NCBI GenBank assembly: GCA_934479825.1
Contig: CAKSOW010000037.1
Location: forward strand, 1 to 22,531
Direction of reading: 5' to 3'
Length of the DNA: 22,531 nucleotides
DNA from: an uncultured Eubacteriales bacterium
GTDB lineage: Bacteria; Bacillota; Clostridia; Oscillospirales; CAG-382
Shown here: positions 7,483 through 14,177 of the stretch, in pieces
Layout: every line of letters begins with the position of its first letter
Position numbering within the stretch: the stretch's first letter is position 1
The notes under the pieces: model-generated
What the model was told of the DNA's origin: nothing
Seen by the model: only the letters and a program-made list of their open reading frames with translations
Database searches by the model: none
Made by a program: the position numbers and the translations under genes

Positions 7483-7619
7483 TTTTCCGGAAAGCCTGGA
7501 AAGGGGCTTTTGGGGGAATGTGACTTTTCTCGAAAAGTTACCAAAAGAGACGATTTTTACGTTCTTTTTGCTTCTGCAAAAAGAACCAAAAAGCAGCCGG
7601 GACTTCGTCCTGCGACCTC
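7483..7619. repeat. Left hairpin train of repeat island B
   Basis: Short palindromes including TTTTCCGGAAAG-type sequence near 7490, a CTTTTCTCGAAAAG stem near 7524, and GTTCTTTTTGC/GCAAAAAGAAC at 7561-7586. The block is the approximate reverse complement of 8502-8746 and resembles the right-hand train of island A (compare GAGACGATTTTTACGTTCT here with its complement at 1066-1085). No gene is visible between 7404 and 8868. Confidence 0.75.
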
Positions 7620-7880
7620 GGTTCAAAACCCGTGCGGTGTGATTTCAAGTAAAATTTGAAACGTTGAGCGCATTAAGATTTCTTGCAAAAATTTATAAGT
7701 GCCGCAATACGCACGGCCATGTTTTGAACCGGTGCGAAAGGGAAACTTTTGATAAGACGCAGAATTCGGTTTTGTGCAAAATCGAAGTTGCAGTGCGTGC
7801 TTGCCGCCGCAAGTGGTTGGATAAAAGGGAGAGTGCACGTTATATTTGTTGCGGTGAAAATGAGAAATCGGTGTGGGAAA
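7620..7880 (+). repeat. Repeat unit B-L (left unit of island B)
   Basis: The hairpin spans 7620-7730: GGTTCAAAA against TTTTGAACC (7722-7730), then CCGTGCG (7630-7636) against CGCACGG (7710-7716). The tail begins CCGGTGCGAAAGGG and follows A-L closely, including the shared GAAACGTTGAGCGCATTAAG inside the hairpin loop. Right boundary is approximate. 7881-7960 is not matched in island A and contains a small stem, GTGCAGAAAA against TTTTTGCAC, near 7916-7940. Confidence 0.82.
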
Positions 7881-7960
7881 ACGGAAAGTTGGGAGTAAAT
7901 CTGTGATTTGCATATGTGCAGAAAATTGGATTTTTGCACACTCTCACCAATTTTTTCTCA

Positions 7961-8219
7961 AAATAGCTTTTTGTTCTCTCAAAAAACAACTTTCCACCAA
8001 ACTTTCCCTTTTTATGAAACACATAACCTGCTGTCCGCCCAAATCAAAGCTATTCTTTTTATAAAACCTACAAATCCTCACGCAGTAAAGTTACCCTGTC
8101 GCACCGGTTCAAAATACTCCGAGCTGTATGGCACAAAACGGCAATTTCCCATAAAGACTTTCTGATAGGTACAAAACTTGTAATTTAATCAAAAAATCTG
8201 CCGCTCGGAATTTTGAACC
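7961..8219 (-). repeat. Repeat unit B-R1
   Basis: First of two R units in direct tandem at island B. The hairpin spans 8106-8219: GGTTCAAAAT with CTCCGAGC (to 8124) against GCTCGGA and TTTTGAACC (8203-8219). The unit matches A-R from the TCTCTCAAAA block to the terminal TTTTGAACC. Confidence 0.85.
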
Positions 8220-8242
8220 TACTCTGAGGGCTTTTTAATTAA

Positions 8243-8501
8243 AAATAGCGTTCTATTCTCTCAAAAACAACCTCCCACCAAACTCCCCCATTCCATGAAA
8301 CACATAACCTGCTGTATACCCAAATCAAACTCTGCCTTTTTAAAAACACCTACAAATCCTCACGCAGTAAAGCTACTGTCTCGCACCGGTTCAAAATACT
8401 CCGAGCTGTATGGCACAAAACGGCGATTTTCCATAAAGATTTTCTGATAGGTACAAAACTTGTAATTTAATCAAAAAATCCATTGCTCGGAATTTTGAAC
8501 C
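8243..8501 (-). repeat. Repeat unit B-R2
   Basis: Second R unit, offset by exactly 282 bp from B-R1 (unit starts, hairpin starts and unit ends all keep this offset), with a 23-bp linker between them. The hairpin spans 8388-8501. The two copies differ by scattered substitutions, so the duplication is not recent or the copies arrived separately. Confidence 0.85.
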
Positions 8502-8860
8502 GAGGTCGCAGGGCGGAGCCCCGTCTGCTTTTGGTTACTTTTCGCAGAGGCGAAAAGTAACGGAAAATCGTCCTTTTGGTTTTTTTGCAGAAGCAAAAAG
8601 AACACAGAAAACTCTCTTTTCAGGCTTTTCGGGATACGAAAAGCGCTCTTTCCATGCCTTTTGCAAAAAAGGCTGCCCCTTTTGATGACTTTTCGGGAAA
8701 AGCCAAGCTTTCCTAAGAGCCCCTTTCCGGGCTTTTCCGGAAAAGCAAAACCCCCGATGGTTTGCATACTCAAACCATCGGGGGCCAAATTCAAATTCTT
8801 TTTTCCCGCTTTTCTTTTAAGAAAAGTGGGCATGATATAAGGGCGAAAAGCCCTTGCCAT
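8502..8860. repeat. Right hairpin train of repeat island B
   Basis: Palindromes in order: GTTACTTTTCG/CGAAAAGTAAC (8534-8544/8551-8561); a TTTTTGC/GCAAAAA stem near 8580-8600; GCTTTTCG/CGAAAAGC (8624-8631/8637-8644); CCTTTT/AAAAGG near 8656; the perfect 16-bp palindrome GCTTTTCCGGAAAAGC (8731-8746); CCCCCGATGGTTT against its complement (8751-8763/8772-8784); CCCGCTTTTCTT with a near complement (8805-8830); and AAGGGC/GCCCTT (8839-8855). The last ones lie just past the stop codon of the minus-strand zinc-ribbon gene and may serve as its terminators. Confidence 0.8.
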
Positions 8861-8868
8861 GCGGCCGG

Positions 8869-9171
8869 CTAAAAACCGCCATTTAAAAGCCAAACCGAAA
8901 AAACGAGAAAAAACACCGTCAGCCATACAAGCGCGCCGCCGCTTGCGGCATAGACAGCTTTGCGCGCCTGAAACGGCGCCTTTTTTCTTTTGATAAATGC
9001 CCAAATCCAGCCGAAAACCGGTATTACAAAACAACTAACCTTTACCCATGGGCTGAGTTTTTCAATGGAAATGCTGTTCTTCTCGGATTCCGTATTATAT
9101 ATCTCGCCGCAGACCGGGCATTGCTTGGCATCCTCCGGCAAGGCGCAGCCGCATTGATAGCAATATTTCAT
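8869..9171 (-). CDS. Zinc-ribbon membrane protein
   Basis: A 100-residue protein. It begins MKYCYQCGCALPEDAKQCP, with a zinc ribbon from C4, C7, C18 and C21. A linker follows, then two membrane helices (about 43-61 and 72-96), separated by a basic RKK patch. The frame is open further upstream, but I start at 9171: the ATG there begins exactly at the zinc ribbon and follows AAGGAGA on the minus strand at normal spacing. Small zinc-ribbon plus membrane-helix proteins are common in Firmicutes and mostly uncharacterised. It is divergent from the HTH gene, so the two may share a control region, and its 3' end faces island B. Confidence 0.75.
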   Translation of the reverse strand: MKYCYQCGCALPEDAKQCPVCGEIYNTESEKNSISIEKLSPWVKVSCFVIPVFGWIWAFIKRKKAPFQARKAVYAASGGALVWLTVFFLVFSVWLLNGGF

Positions 9172-9234
9172 AAAATCCAATATTCTCCTTAATATTTGCA
9201 CCCATACAAGTGCATAATTGGTATACTGCAATTC

Positions 9235-9273
9235 TATAATAATGTCAAGACCATGTACGTATATCCGTACATG
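9235..9273 (+). promoter_or_regulatory. -10 box and palindromic operator upstream of the HTH gene
   Basis: TATAAT at 9235-9240 is a likely -10, though no good -35 lies 17 nt upstream. Just after it is an inverted repeat CATGTACG (9252-9259) / CGTACATG (9266-9273) with a 6-nt spacer. A dyad placed between the -10 and the start codon of a small HTH protein is a typical autorepression site, so the product of 9316-9540 is the obvious candidate ligand. Confidence 0.5.
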
Positions 9274-9315
9274 TTTTTCGGGAAAACTAAGAATGAGGAA
9301 AGGACATTGTTTGAT

Positions 9316-9540
9316 ATGAATGCGGCATACGAAAAAAGATTAGGCGCACACCTTCGCGCTTTGCGCGAAAAAGCGGGTCTTACCCAAGAGCAGGTTGCGG
9401 CACGTCTCCAAGTGGCCGGCTGTGATATAACGCGCAGCGCCTATGCAAAGATCGAGGTCGCGCAACGCCATATATACCCGGATGAGATCGTTCTCTTGAA
9501 AACTATTTTAAACGTAAGTTATGAAGAATTCTTTGTCTGA
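9316..9540 (+). CDS. Small XRE-family HTH regulator
   Basis: A 74-residue protein that is almost entirely one Cro/C1-type helix-turn-helix domain: LGAHLRALREKAGLTQEQVA, then RSAYAKIEVAQRHIYPDEI, ending near ILNVSYEEFFV. It binds DNA and has no sensor domain. Starts considered: ATG 9316 and TTG 9307. The sequence GAGGAAAGGA at 9296-9304 is about 11 nt from the ATG but only 2 nt from the TTG, so I use the ATG. The frame extends further upstream, but that would remove the promoter-like and operator-like sequence at 9235-9273. Likely autoregulated. Its targets are unknown; the divergent zinc-ribbon gene is one candidate. Confidence 0.75.
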   Translation: MNAAYEKRLGAHLRALREKAGLTQEQVAARLQVAGCDITRSAYAKIEVAQRHIYPDEIVLLKTILNVSYEEFFV

Positions 9541-9612
9541 ATGCAAAAAATGCCTTTCACCGCGTATTTTTACAAAACTTTCGTTTTTTTTCGGAAAAAT
9601 TCAAAAAAAGCC

Positions 9613-9641
9613 TTGACAAAGCGGAAGATTTGTGGTATGAT
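9613..9641 (+). promoter_or_regulatory. Promoter of the infC-rpmI-rplT operon
   Basis: TTGACA (9613-9618), 17 nt, TATGAT (9636-9641). It is close to the sigma-A consensus, starts the leader RNA and lies about 180 nt upstream of the infC start. Confidence 0.85.
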
Positions 9642-9647
9642 AACTAA

Positions 9648-9784
9648 GACAAAGAAGCAGAGCAATCTCACCCACCGTTTCTGACGGGCGGTCAATAGTA
9701 AGGCAAAGGACATTGCGTCCGTTTGCTTTTGTGATCTTGCGGTCACGGAGATTGTTTTGCGAAGGATTTTTTCCTTCGCTTTTT
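9648..9784 (+). ncRNA. Ribosomal protein leader RNA (L20/infC type)
   Basis: Non-coding leader between the promoter and infC. AGCAATCTC (9661-9669) can pair with GAGATTGTT (9748-9756), nine pairs with one G:U, closing the whole structure. Inside are stems ACCG/CGGT-type near 9674-9692, GCAAAGGAC with GTCCGTTTGC (9703-9726), and GTGA/TCAC near 9731-9746. An intrinsic terminator follows at once. Firmicutes have an L20 leader in this position, where ribosomal protein L20 binds the RNA and causes premature termination. Assignment to that class rests on position and shape, not on a model search. Confidence 0.75.
9759..9784 (+). terminator. Attenuator terminator before infC
   Basis: Perfect 8-bp stem GCGAAGGA (9759-9766) / TCCTTCGC (9772-9779) with a T5 loop, followed by TTTTT. 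It lies inside the leader, upstream of the coding region, so it is placed to regulate entry into the operon. Confidence 0.85.
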
Positions 9785-9819
9785 GTTTGCAGGTGCATAT
9801 TTTTTTGGAGGTGTTATCT

Positions 9820-10416
9820 ATAAGCGCGAAAGAGGTTATGATCAACGATCAGATCCGTGCAAAAGAAGTAAGAGTGATCGACAGCGACGGTTCGCAGCTC
9901 GGCATTCTTCCGCTCGCAGAGGCTTTGAAAATTGCTTATGGCAAGGATTTGGACCTTGTTGAAATTTCGCCCAATTCCGCTCCGCCCGTGTGCAGAGTCA
10001 TGGACTACGGTAAGTTCCGCTTTGAACGCGACAAGAAGGAAAAAGAAGCGAAAAAGAAACAGCAGACGATCGATATTAAGGAAGTTCAGCTTTCCTGCCG
10101 GATCGATACGCATGATTTTGAAACCAAGCTCAAACATGCACGCCGCTTTCTTGACGACGGAAACAAAGTCAAGGTCTGCGTGAAGTTTAAGGGACGTGAG
10201 ATGAGTCATACAAGCATCGGTCACGATATTATCGTCAAGTTCGGCGAAGCTTTGTCGGATATCGGCGTTATCGAAAAAATGCCGGTTCTCGACGGACGGC
10301 AGATGATCATGTTCGTCAATTCCAAAAAGAATACTCCTCAGAACGCATCTCAAAAGAAGAAAGCGCCGGCTCCCGAAAACGCGGCTCCCAAAGATAAAGA
10401 ACAGGAAACCAAGTAA
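9820..10416 (+). CDS. infC: Translation initiation factor IF-3
   Basis: A 198-residue IF-3. The N-terminal domain begins near MINDQIRAKEVRVIDSDGSQ, continues with LAEALKIAY and DLDLVEISPNSAPPVCRVMDYGKF, then a lysine-rich linker (KKEKEAKKKQQ). The C-terminal domain includes FKGREMSH and a tail rich in K, A and P (about 28 residues beyond the usual end). IF-3 binds the 30S subunit and checks start codons. No ATG/GTG/TTG with a usable site fits: GGAGG at 9807-9811 points, with 8-nt spacing, at ATA (9820-9822). The ATG at 9838 has AGAGG only 2 nt away. Non-standard starts are known for infC because the factor rejects them, giving autoregulation. Confidence 0.93.
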   Translation: MSAKEVMINDQIRAKEVRVIDSDGSQLGILPLAEALKIAYGKDLDLVEISPNSAPPVCRVMDYGKFRFERDKKEKEAKKKQQTIDIKEVQLSCRIDTHDFETKLKHARRFLDDGNKVKVCVKFKGREMSHTSIGHDIIVKFGEALSDIGVIEKMPVLDGRQMIMFVNSKKNTPQNASQKKKAPAPENAAPKDKEQETK

Positions 10417-10495
10417 GAGCCGCAGGCAAAAGCGTATCCGGAAAACTCAAAGTTTTGAGTCTGAATCAGAGTTCTAATTGAAAGGAATGTTTACA

Positions 10496-10693
10496 TTGGC
10501 AAAACAAAAGTCACACAAGGCTACCGCAAAGCGTTTCAGCGTTACTAAGGGCGGTAAGGTAAAGTACAATCAGTCCAACAGACGTCACAAGCTCGGTATT
10601 AAAACTCCGAAGAGAAAGAGACAGCTCCGCGGCGGTGCTATTTTGAGCGAATCTTTCGCACCGACCATCAAGAAGCTTATCCCTTACGCATAA
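10496..10693 (+). CDS. rpmI: 50S ribosomal protein L35
   Basis: A 65-residue, very basic protein with the L35 pattern KQKSHKATAKRF, QSNRRHKLG and the AP-type C-terminus. The start is TTG at 10496: this gives the family's normal length and MAKQK opening, and AAAGGA (10481-10486) stands 9 nt ahead. The ATG at 10487 directly abuts that site and would add residues foreign to the family. It is a component of the large ribosomal subunit. It lies 79 nt after infC and 42 nt before rplT, in the classic operon order. Confidence 0.95.
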   Translation: MAKQKSHKATAKRFSVTKGGKVKYNQSNRRHKLGIKTPKRKRQLRGGAILSESFAPTIKKLIPYA

Positions 10694-10735
10694 GGATCAT
10701 ATTTTTAAAGAATAACCGAAAGGATTGTGACATAA

Positions 10736-11089
10736 ATGGCAAGAGTAAAAGGCGCTCTCATGACAAGAAAGAGACGCAATAAGGTATTAAAGGCAGCAAA
10801 GGGCTATTGGGGCTCTAAGAGCAAGCACTTCAAGATGGCTAAACAGGCCGTTATGAAGAGCGGCAACTACGCATTCACCGGCAGAAAGCTCAAAAAGAGA
10901 GATTTCAGAAGACTTTGGATCACCCGTATTTCCGCAGAAGCCAAGGTCAACGGTATCAACTATTCGCAGTTCATGAACGGCTTGAAGAAAGCCGGCGTGA
11001 CGCTCAACCGTAAGATGCTCTCCGAAATCGCTGTTGCCGACAAGGCTGCTTTCGCAGCTCTCGTTGCACAGGCAAAGGCAGCTCTTTAA
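10736..11089 (+). CDS. rplT: 50S ribosomal protein L20
   Basis: A 117-residue protein with the typical MARVKGALMTRKRRNKVLK opening, the long basic N-terminal arm, and RRLWITRISAEAKVNGINYS, ending in a helical alanine-rich tail. It binds 23S rRNA early in 50S assembly and, in Firmicutes, also the leader RNA of its own operon, which fits the structured leader at 9648-9784. ATG at 10736 has AAAGGA about 13 nt upstream. A strong terminator follows 11 nt after the stop codon. Confidence 0.97.
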   Translation: MARVKGALMTRKRRNKVLKAAKGYWGSKSKHFKMAKQAVMKSGNYAFTGRKLKKRDFRRLWITRISAEAKVNGINYSQFMNGLKKAGVTLNRKMLSEIAVADKAAFAALVAQAKAAL

Positions 11090-11100
11090 GTGTAATTTAA

Positions 11101-11137
11101 AAGGTGTAAAGGTTTATAGGACCTTTACACCTTTTTG
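11101..11137 (+). terminator. Terminator of the rplT operon
   Basis: Perfect 13-bp stem AAGGTGTAAAGGT (11101-11113) / ACCTTTACACCTT (11121-11133), loop TTATAGG, then a run of T. Confidence 0.92.
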
Positions 11138-11199
11138 TATGCTGAAAAAGTCACTGCGAAATTTCGGACAAAGCCAGACCGGACAGTTTTGCAATACGC

Positions 11200-11235
11200 A
11201 CACCCGAATGTTTCAAACATTCGGGTGTTTTTTTG
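11200..11235. terminator. Second terminator between rplT and the methylase gene
   Basis: 12-bp stem ACACCCGAATGT / ACATTCGGGTGT (11217-11228), loop TTCAA, followed by seven T. The 11138-11199 gap between the two terminators shows no gene; a very short RNA cannot be excluded. Confidence 0.85.
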
Positions 11236-11244
11236 CCCGAAGCC

Positions 11245-11273
11245 TTGCATAATGCCGTTTTTTGTGATAGAAT
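11245..11273 (+). promoter_or_regulatory. Promoter-like sequence before the methylase gene
   Basis: TTGCAT (11245-11250), 17 nt, TAGAAT (11268-11273), 40 nt upstream of the ATG at 11313. A fresh promoter is expected after the two terminators. Confidence 0.55.
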
Positions 11274-11312
11274 AATATGTAATTTTGTGTTCTCACTCAA
11301 AAGGAGCGGCTT

Positions 11313-12008
11313 ATGCCTGAAATTTTTTCGGAAATCAAAGCGGAACGCGTGACCGAAACCTTGGTCGTGTATCAGCAAAAAGGCGTATTTTCGTTCGGCA
11401 CGGACGCCATGCTTTTGGCGGATTATGTCAGCGAACAGCCCTCTACGGCAAATGCAGGAAAAATGTGCGATCTGTGCTCCGGCACGGGCATTTTGTCGCT
11501 TGTGCTTTGCGATCGGTTTGAAAAGCTCTCAGCCGACGCGGTGGAACTGAACCCGACAGCGGCGGAGCTGTCGGCCAAAAGTGCTGCCGAAAGCGGCCTT
11601 GAACATCGTTTTACAGCGCATACCGCCGACATCAAGAATGTGCGCTCGCTCTTTCAAAGTGAATCGTTTGATTTTGTGGTGTGCAATCCGCCGTATATGC
11701 GTGCCGACAGCGGCAGGCATTGCGACCACCCCATGATAAACCTTGCCCGGCATGAAATTGCCTGCTCGGTCTACGACGCTTTTGCCGCGGCGTTTTATTT
11801 GCTCCGCACCGGCGGACTTGCCTATTTTGTCTATCGCACCGATCGGCTTTCGTCATTGATGGACGCGGCGAAAAAAAGCAGGTTTGAGATAAAAGATATG
11901 CGTTTCTTCGCCCTGCGGCCGGCTTCGGATGCGCTCGACCTTGTGGTCTGCAAAGCAAAAAAAGAGGCTGCGGAAGGCATGCATGTGAGTTTTGCAAGAT
12001 TAGGATAA
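11313..12008 (+). CDS. tRNA1(Val) A37 N6-methyltransferase-like protein
   Basis: A 231-residue class I SAM-dependent methyltransferase. The entry segment GVFSFGTDAMLLADYV (24-39) is typical of the TrmN6/YfiC family. SAM-binding motif I is DLCSGTGILSL (53-63), the acidic motif is AVELNP (76-81), and the adenine-N6 catalytic motif is NPPY (125-128), followed by a conserved arginine/histidine region and RTGGLAYFVYR. Such enzymes methylate A37 of tRNA1(Val) or related targets; a protein or other RNA substrate cannot be excluded. The ATG has AAAAGGAGCGG ahead of it. In many Firmicutes a RsmI-like gene follows, but not here. Confidence 0.82.
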   Translation: MPEIFSEIKAERVTETLVVYQQKGVFSFGTDAMLLADYVSEQPSTANAGKMCDLCSGTGILSLVLCDRFEKLSADAVELNPTAAELSAKSAAESGLEHRFTAHTADIKNVRSLFQSESFDFVVCNPPYMRADSGRHCDHPMINLARHEIACSVYDAFAAAFYLLRTGGLAYFVYRTDRLSSLMDAAKKSRFEIKDMRFFALRPASDALDLVVCKAKKEAAEGMHVSFARLG

Positions 12009-12039
12009 AAGATTTTTGATTGGGAAAGGCGGTGTCACC

Positions 12040-13332
12040 GTGATAAAGATCGATTCCAAAATGAGTGCGTATTATCGGCGTGCGGCGTCCGTTTTAAAAC
12101 TTGTGCGGTTTGCCGTTCTGCTTGGCTTTGTGATTTTTGCCGTGTTTTGCATCGGCTTTTTCAAAGATAATATCACGGTCGATAACCTGCGGTATTTACT
12201 CAAATATCTGGATCTTTCCGCGGCTGACAACACGCCGTCCGACGCGGAGATTACTTTTGATAACAGCAACGGCACTTCGTTTGCACTCTTGGGAAACGAT
12301 CTTGCCGTAGTCGGCAAAAACGGTGTTGGTTTATACGATTTCGCCGGCAATAAGCTCTACCAGTACGATAATAAGTTCGCTTCCCCGGCCATGCTTTTGA
12401 CCGACAAGAACCTCTTGGTTTACGATACCGATGGCACAACGCTTGCTGTTTACGATGCGGTCTCCAAAGTGTTGGAAAAGAAATTCGACTATGATGTGAA
12501 AGCGGCCGCTATCAACGACCTCGGCTATTTTGCCGTCATTACCTCCGAAAAGACCTACCGTTCCGGCGTTATCGTATTCGACCGCGACGGAAACGAGTTA
12601 TTCCGCTGGATGAGCCCGGACAAATATTTAACCGGTGTGGCGCTCAATGCCAATGCGACGACTGTGACCTGCACGGCGGTATCCAATCAAAACGGTTCGT
12701 TCTGCACCGAATTTGTTTCTTATAATACCTCGACCGGTACGAAAACCGCGTCCAAGGAACTTCCGGACACCCTTGCTCTGACGGTCGGTTATGCCGAAAA
12801 CGACGCCTATCTCTACATTCTGTCCGACAGCGCCTTTTTAAGCTTTGACCGGGATCTCAACCAAGTGGGGAGCGTCTCCTATAATCCCGAAAACGCACGC
12901 TTTTTCCGCGCTTTCGACGATTGTTTCCTGATTGCCGAGAGCAACAATCTTTCCGGCAGCTCCATGACGGTGCGCGCCTATGCGTATGACGCGTCGCCGC
13001 TTTTCGAGTGCAGCCGCAAAGAGCGCATTCTCGACGCCGAGTACCGCGACCGCACGCTATATCTTTTAGAACGCGACCGCTTGTCGGTCTACGACTTCGG
13101 AACGGAAGAGCCGGTTCTGACGCCGCTTGTTTCGACGCCTCTTGAAATCCAATACCGTGCCGTGCGCGCCGACGCTTACGGACGGTATGTGCTCATCGGA
13201 GCCAAGAAAGCCAAGCGGAATTCATTAGCCGCTCTCTTGCAGGAGAATATGGAACATCCGGCTAACAAGGCGGCTGAGACCGAATTTGCCGCAGAAGAAC
13301 AGACACAAAACGAAAAGGACGTGACTCCGTGA
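12040..13332 (+). CDS. Membrane-anchored beta-propeller protein (DUF5711-like)
   Basis: A 430-residue protein with one N-terminal membrane helix (about 21-41) and a long outer region of repeated beta-strand blocks such as GLYDFAGNKLYQYDNK, GVIVFDRDGNELFRW and YLYILSDSAFLSFDRDL, the pattern of a PQQ-like or WD-type propeller. The C-terminal 35 residues are charged and probably disordered. The resemblance is to DUF5711 proteins of Clostridia, whose role is unknown. I start at GTG 12040, which has AAAGGCGGTG a few bases upstream; a TTG at 12016 and ATG at 12061 are alternatives. Its last four bases overlap the start of the YmdB gene, so the two are translationally coupled. Confidence 0.65.
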   Translation: MIKIDSKMSAYYRRAASVLKLVRFAVLLGFVIFAVFCIGFFKDNITVDNLRYLLKYLDLSAADNTPSDAEITFDNSNGTSFALLGNDLAVVGKNGVGLYDFAGNKLYQYDNKFASPAMLLTDKNLLVYDTDGTTLAVYDAVSKVLEKKFDYDVKAAAINDLGYFAVITSEKTYRSGVIVFDRDGNELFRWMSPDKYLTGVALNANATTVTCTAVSNQNGSFCTEFVSYNTSTGTKTASKELPDTLALTVGYAENDAYLYILSDSAFLSFDRDLNQVGSVSYNPENARFFRAFDDCFLIAESNNLSGSSMTVRAYAYDASPLFECSRKERILDAEYRDRTLYLLERDRLSVYDFGTEEPVLTPLVSTPLEIQYRAVRADAYGRYVLIGAKKAKRNSLAALLQENMEHPANKAAETEFAAEEQTQNEKDVTP

Positions 13333-14108
13333 GAATACTTGCCGTAGGAGACGTGGTCGGTGAAAACGGAACGGAATACATTCGCCGCCGCTTGTGGTCG
13401 ATCCGAAAAGAATATAACATTGATTTTACCGTGCTCAACGGCGAAAACGCCGCCAAGGGAAACGGGTTGGATAAGGATACCGCCGAAGTTTTGCTTGCTT
13501 CGGGCGCGGATGTGATTACCTCCGGCAACCATATCTGGCGCAAACACTCGATGAAACACACCATTGACGAACTGCCGTATGTGTTGCGCCCGGCCAATTA
13601 TCCGGCCGGCTGCCCCGGCGTGGGGCACGTGATCTACGAAGTGTGCGGCGTGCGGTTTTTGGTGTTCAATCTGCTCGGAAACGTCTTTATGCCGGACGCT
13701 TATGAAAGTCCGTTTCTGACGGCTGACCGGATCTTGGCACAGAACGAGGGTTTATACGACGTGGCGGTATTGGATATCCACGCCGAAGCGACCTCCGAAA
13801 AAGCGGCGCTTGCCAAATATTTGGACGGACGCGCGGGAGTCGTATTCGGTACACATACGCATGTCCAGACCAACGATGCCTGCGTTTTGCCGTATGGAAC
13901 GGGCTTTGTGACCGATGTCGGCATGGTGGGCGCAAACGATTCGGTTTTAGGCGTAAAAAACGAATGCATTCTTGAAAAATTCTTAACTCAAATGCCGGTG
14001 CGTTTTGATGAGGCCCAAGGCGAAACCTTGTTCTGCGGCGCGGTGTTTGATGTTGACCCGAAAACCGGACTTTGCACGGGAGCGGAACTTGTCCGCATTC
14101 TCGGATAG
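13329..14108 (+). CDS. YmdB-family metallophosphoesterase
   Basis: A 259-residue calcineurin-like phosphoesterase of the YmdB family (2',3'-cyclic-nucleotide phosphodiesterase). The di-metal site residues are visible: D8 (GDVVG), E39 and N40 (NGENAAKG), N67 and H68 (SGNHIW), H151 (DIHAEATSEK), H176 and H178 (GTHTHVQT). In Bacillus, YmdB affects biofilm and motility choices, and the family also includes proteins near rny. Starts at GTG 13329 inside the GTGA overlap with the beta-propeller stop; AAGGAC lies 9 nt upstream. Length is normal for the family. The membrane propeller upstream is a natural partner to consider (inference). Confidence 0.9.
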   Translation: MRILAVGDVVGENGTEYIRRRLWSIRKEYNIDFTVLNGENAAKGNGLDKDTAEVLLASGADVITSGNHIWRKHSMKHTIDELPYVLRPANYPAGCPGVGHVIYEVCGVRFLVFNLLGNVFMPDAYESPFLTADRILAQNEGLYDVAVLDIHAEATSEKAALAKYLDGRAGVVFGTHTHVQTNDACVLPYGTGFVTDVGMVGANDSVLGVKNECILEKFLTQMPVRFDEAQGETLFCGAVFDVDPKTGLCTGAELVRILG

Positions 14109-14177
14109 GTCACGGCTTTTCCGTTTCTGCATAAGATGATATTGGAAAATCTCGATTACTCCGAAAGGACAGACTGC

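Noticed and set aside
7483..8860. Insertion sequence or transposon with transposase.
   Set aside because: Inverted repeats exist but no transposase-like or other enzyme-coding frame does. A non-autonomous element remains possible.
8471..9034. Minus-strand open frame of 187 codons across the right train of island B and the zinc-ribbon gene.
   Set aside because: It is made of palindrome translations and overlaps a better-supported gene (zinc ribbon, good start site) in another frame.
9757..9819. N-terminal extension of IF-3 from the ATG-like frame opening at 9757.
   Set aside because: It would translate the attenuator hairpin, lacks a ribosome binding site, and the added residues do not resemble IF-3.
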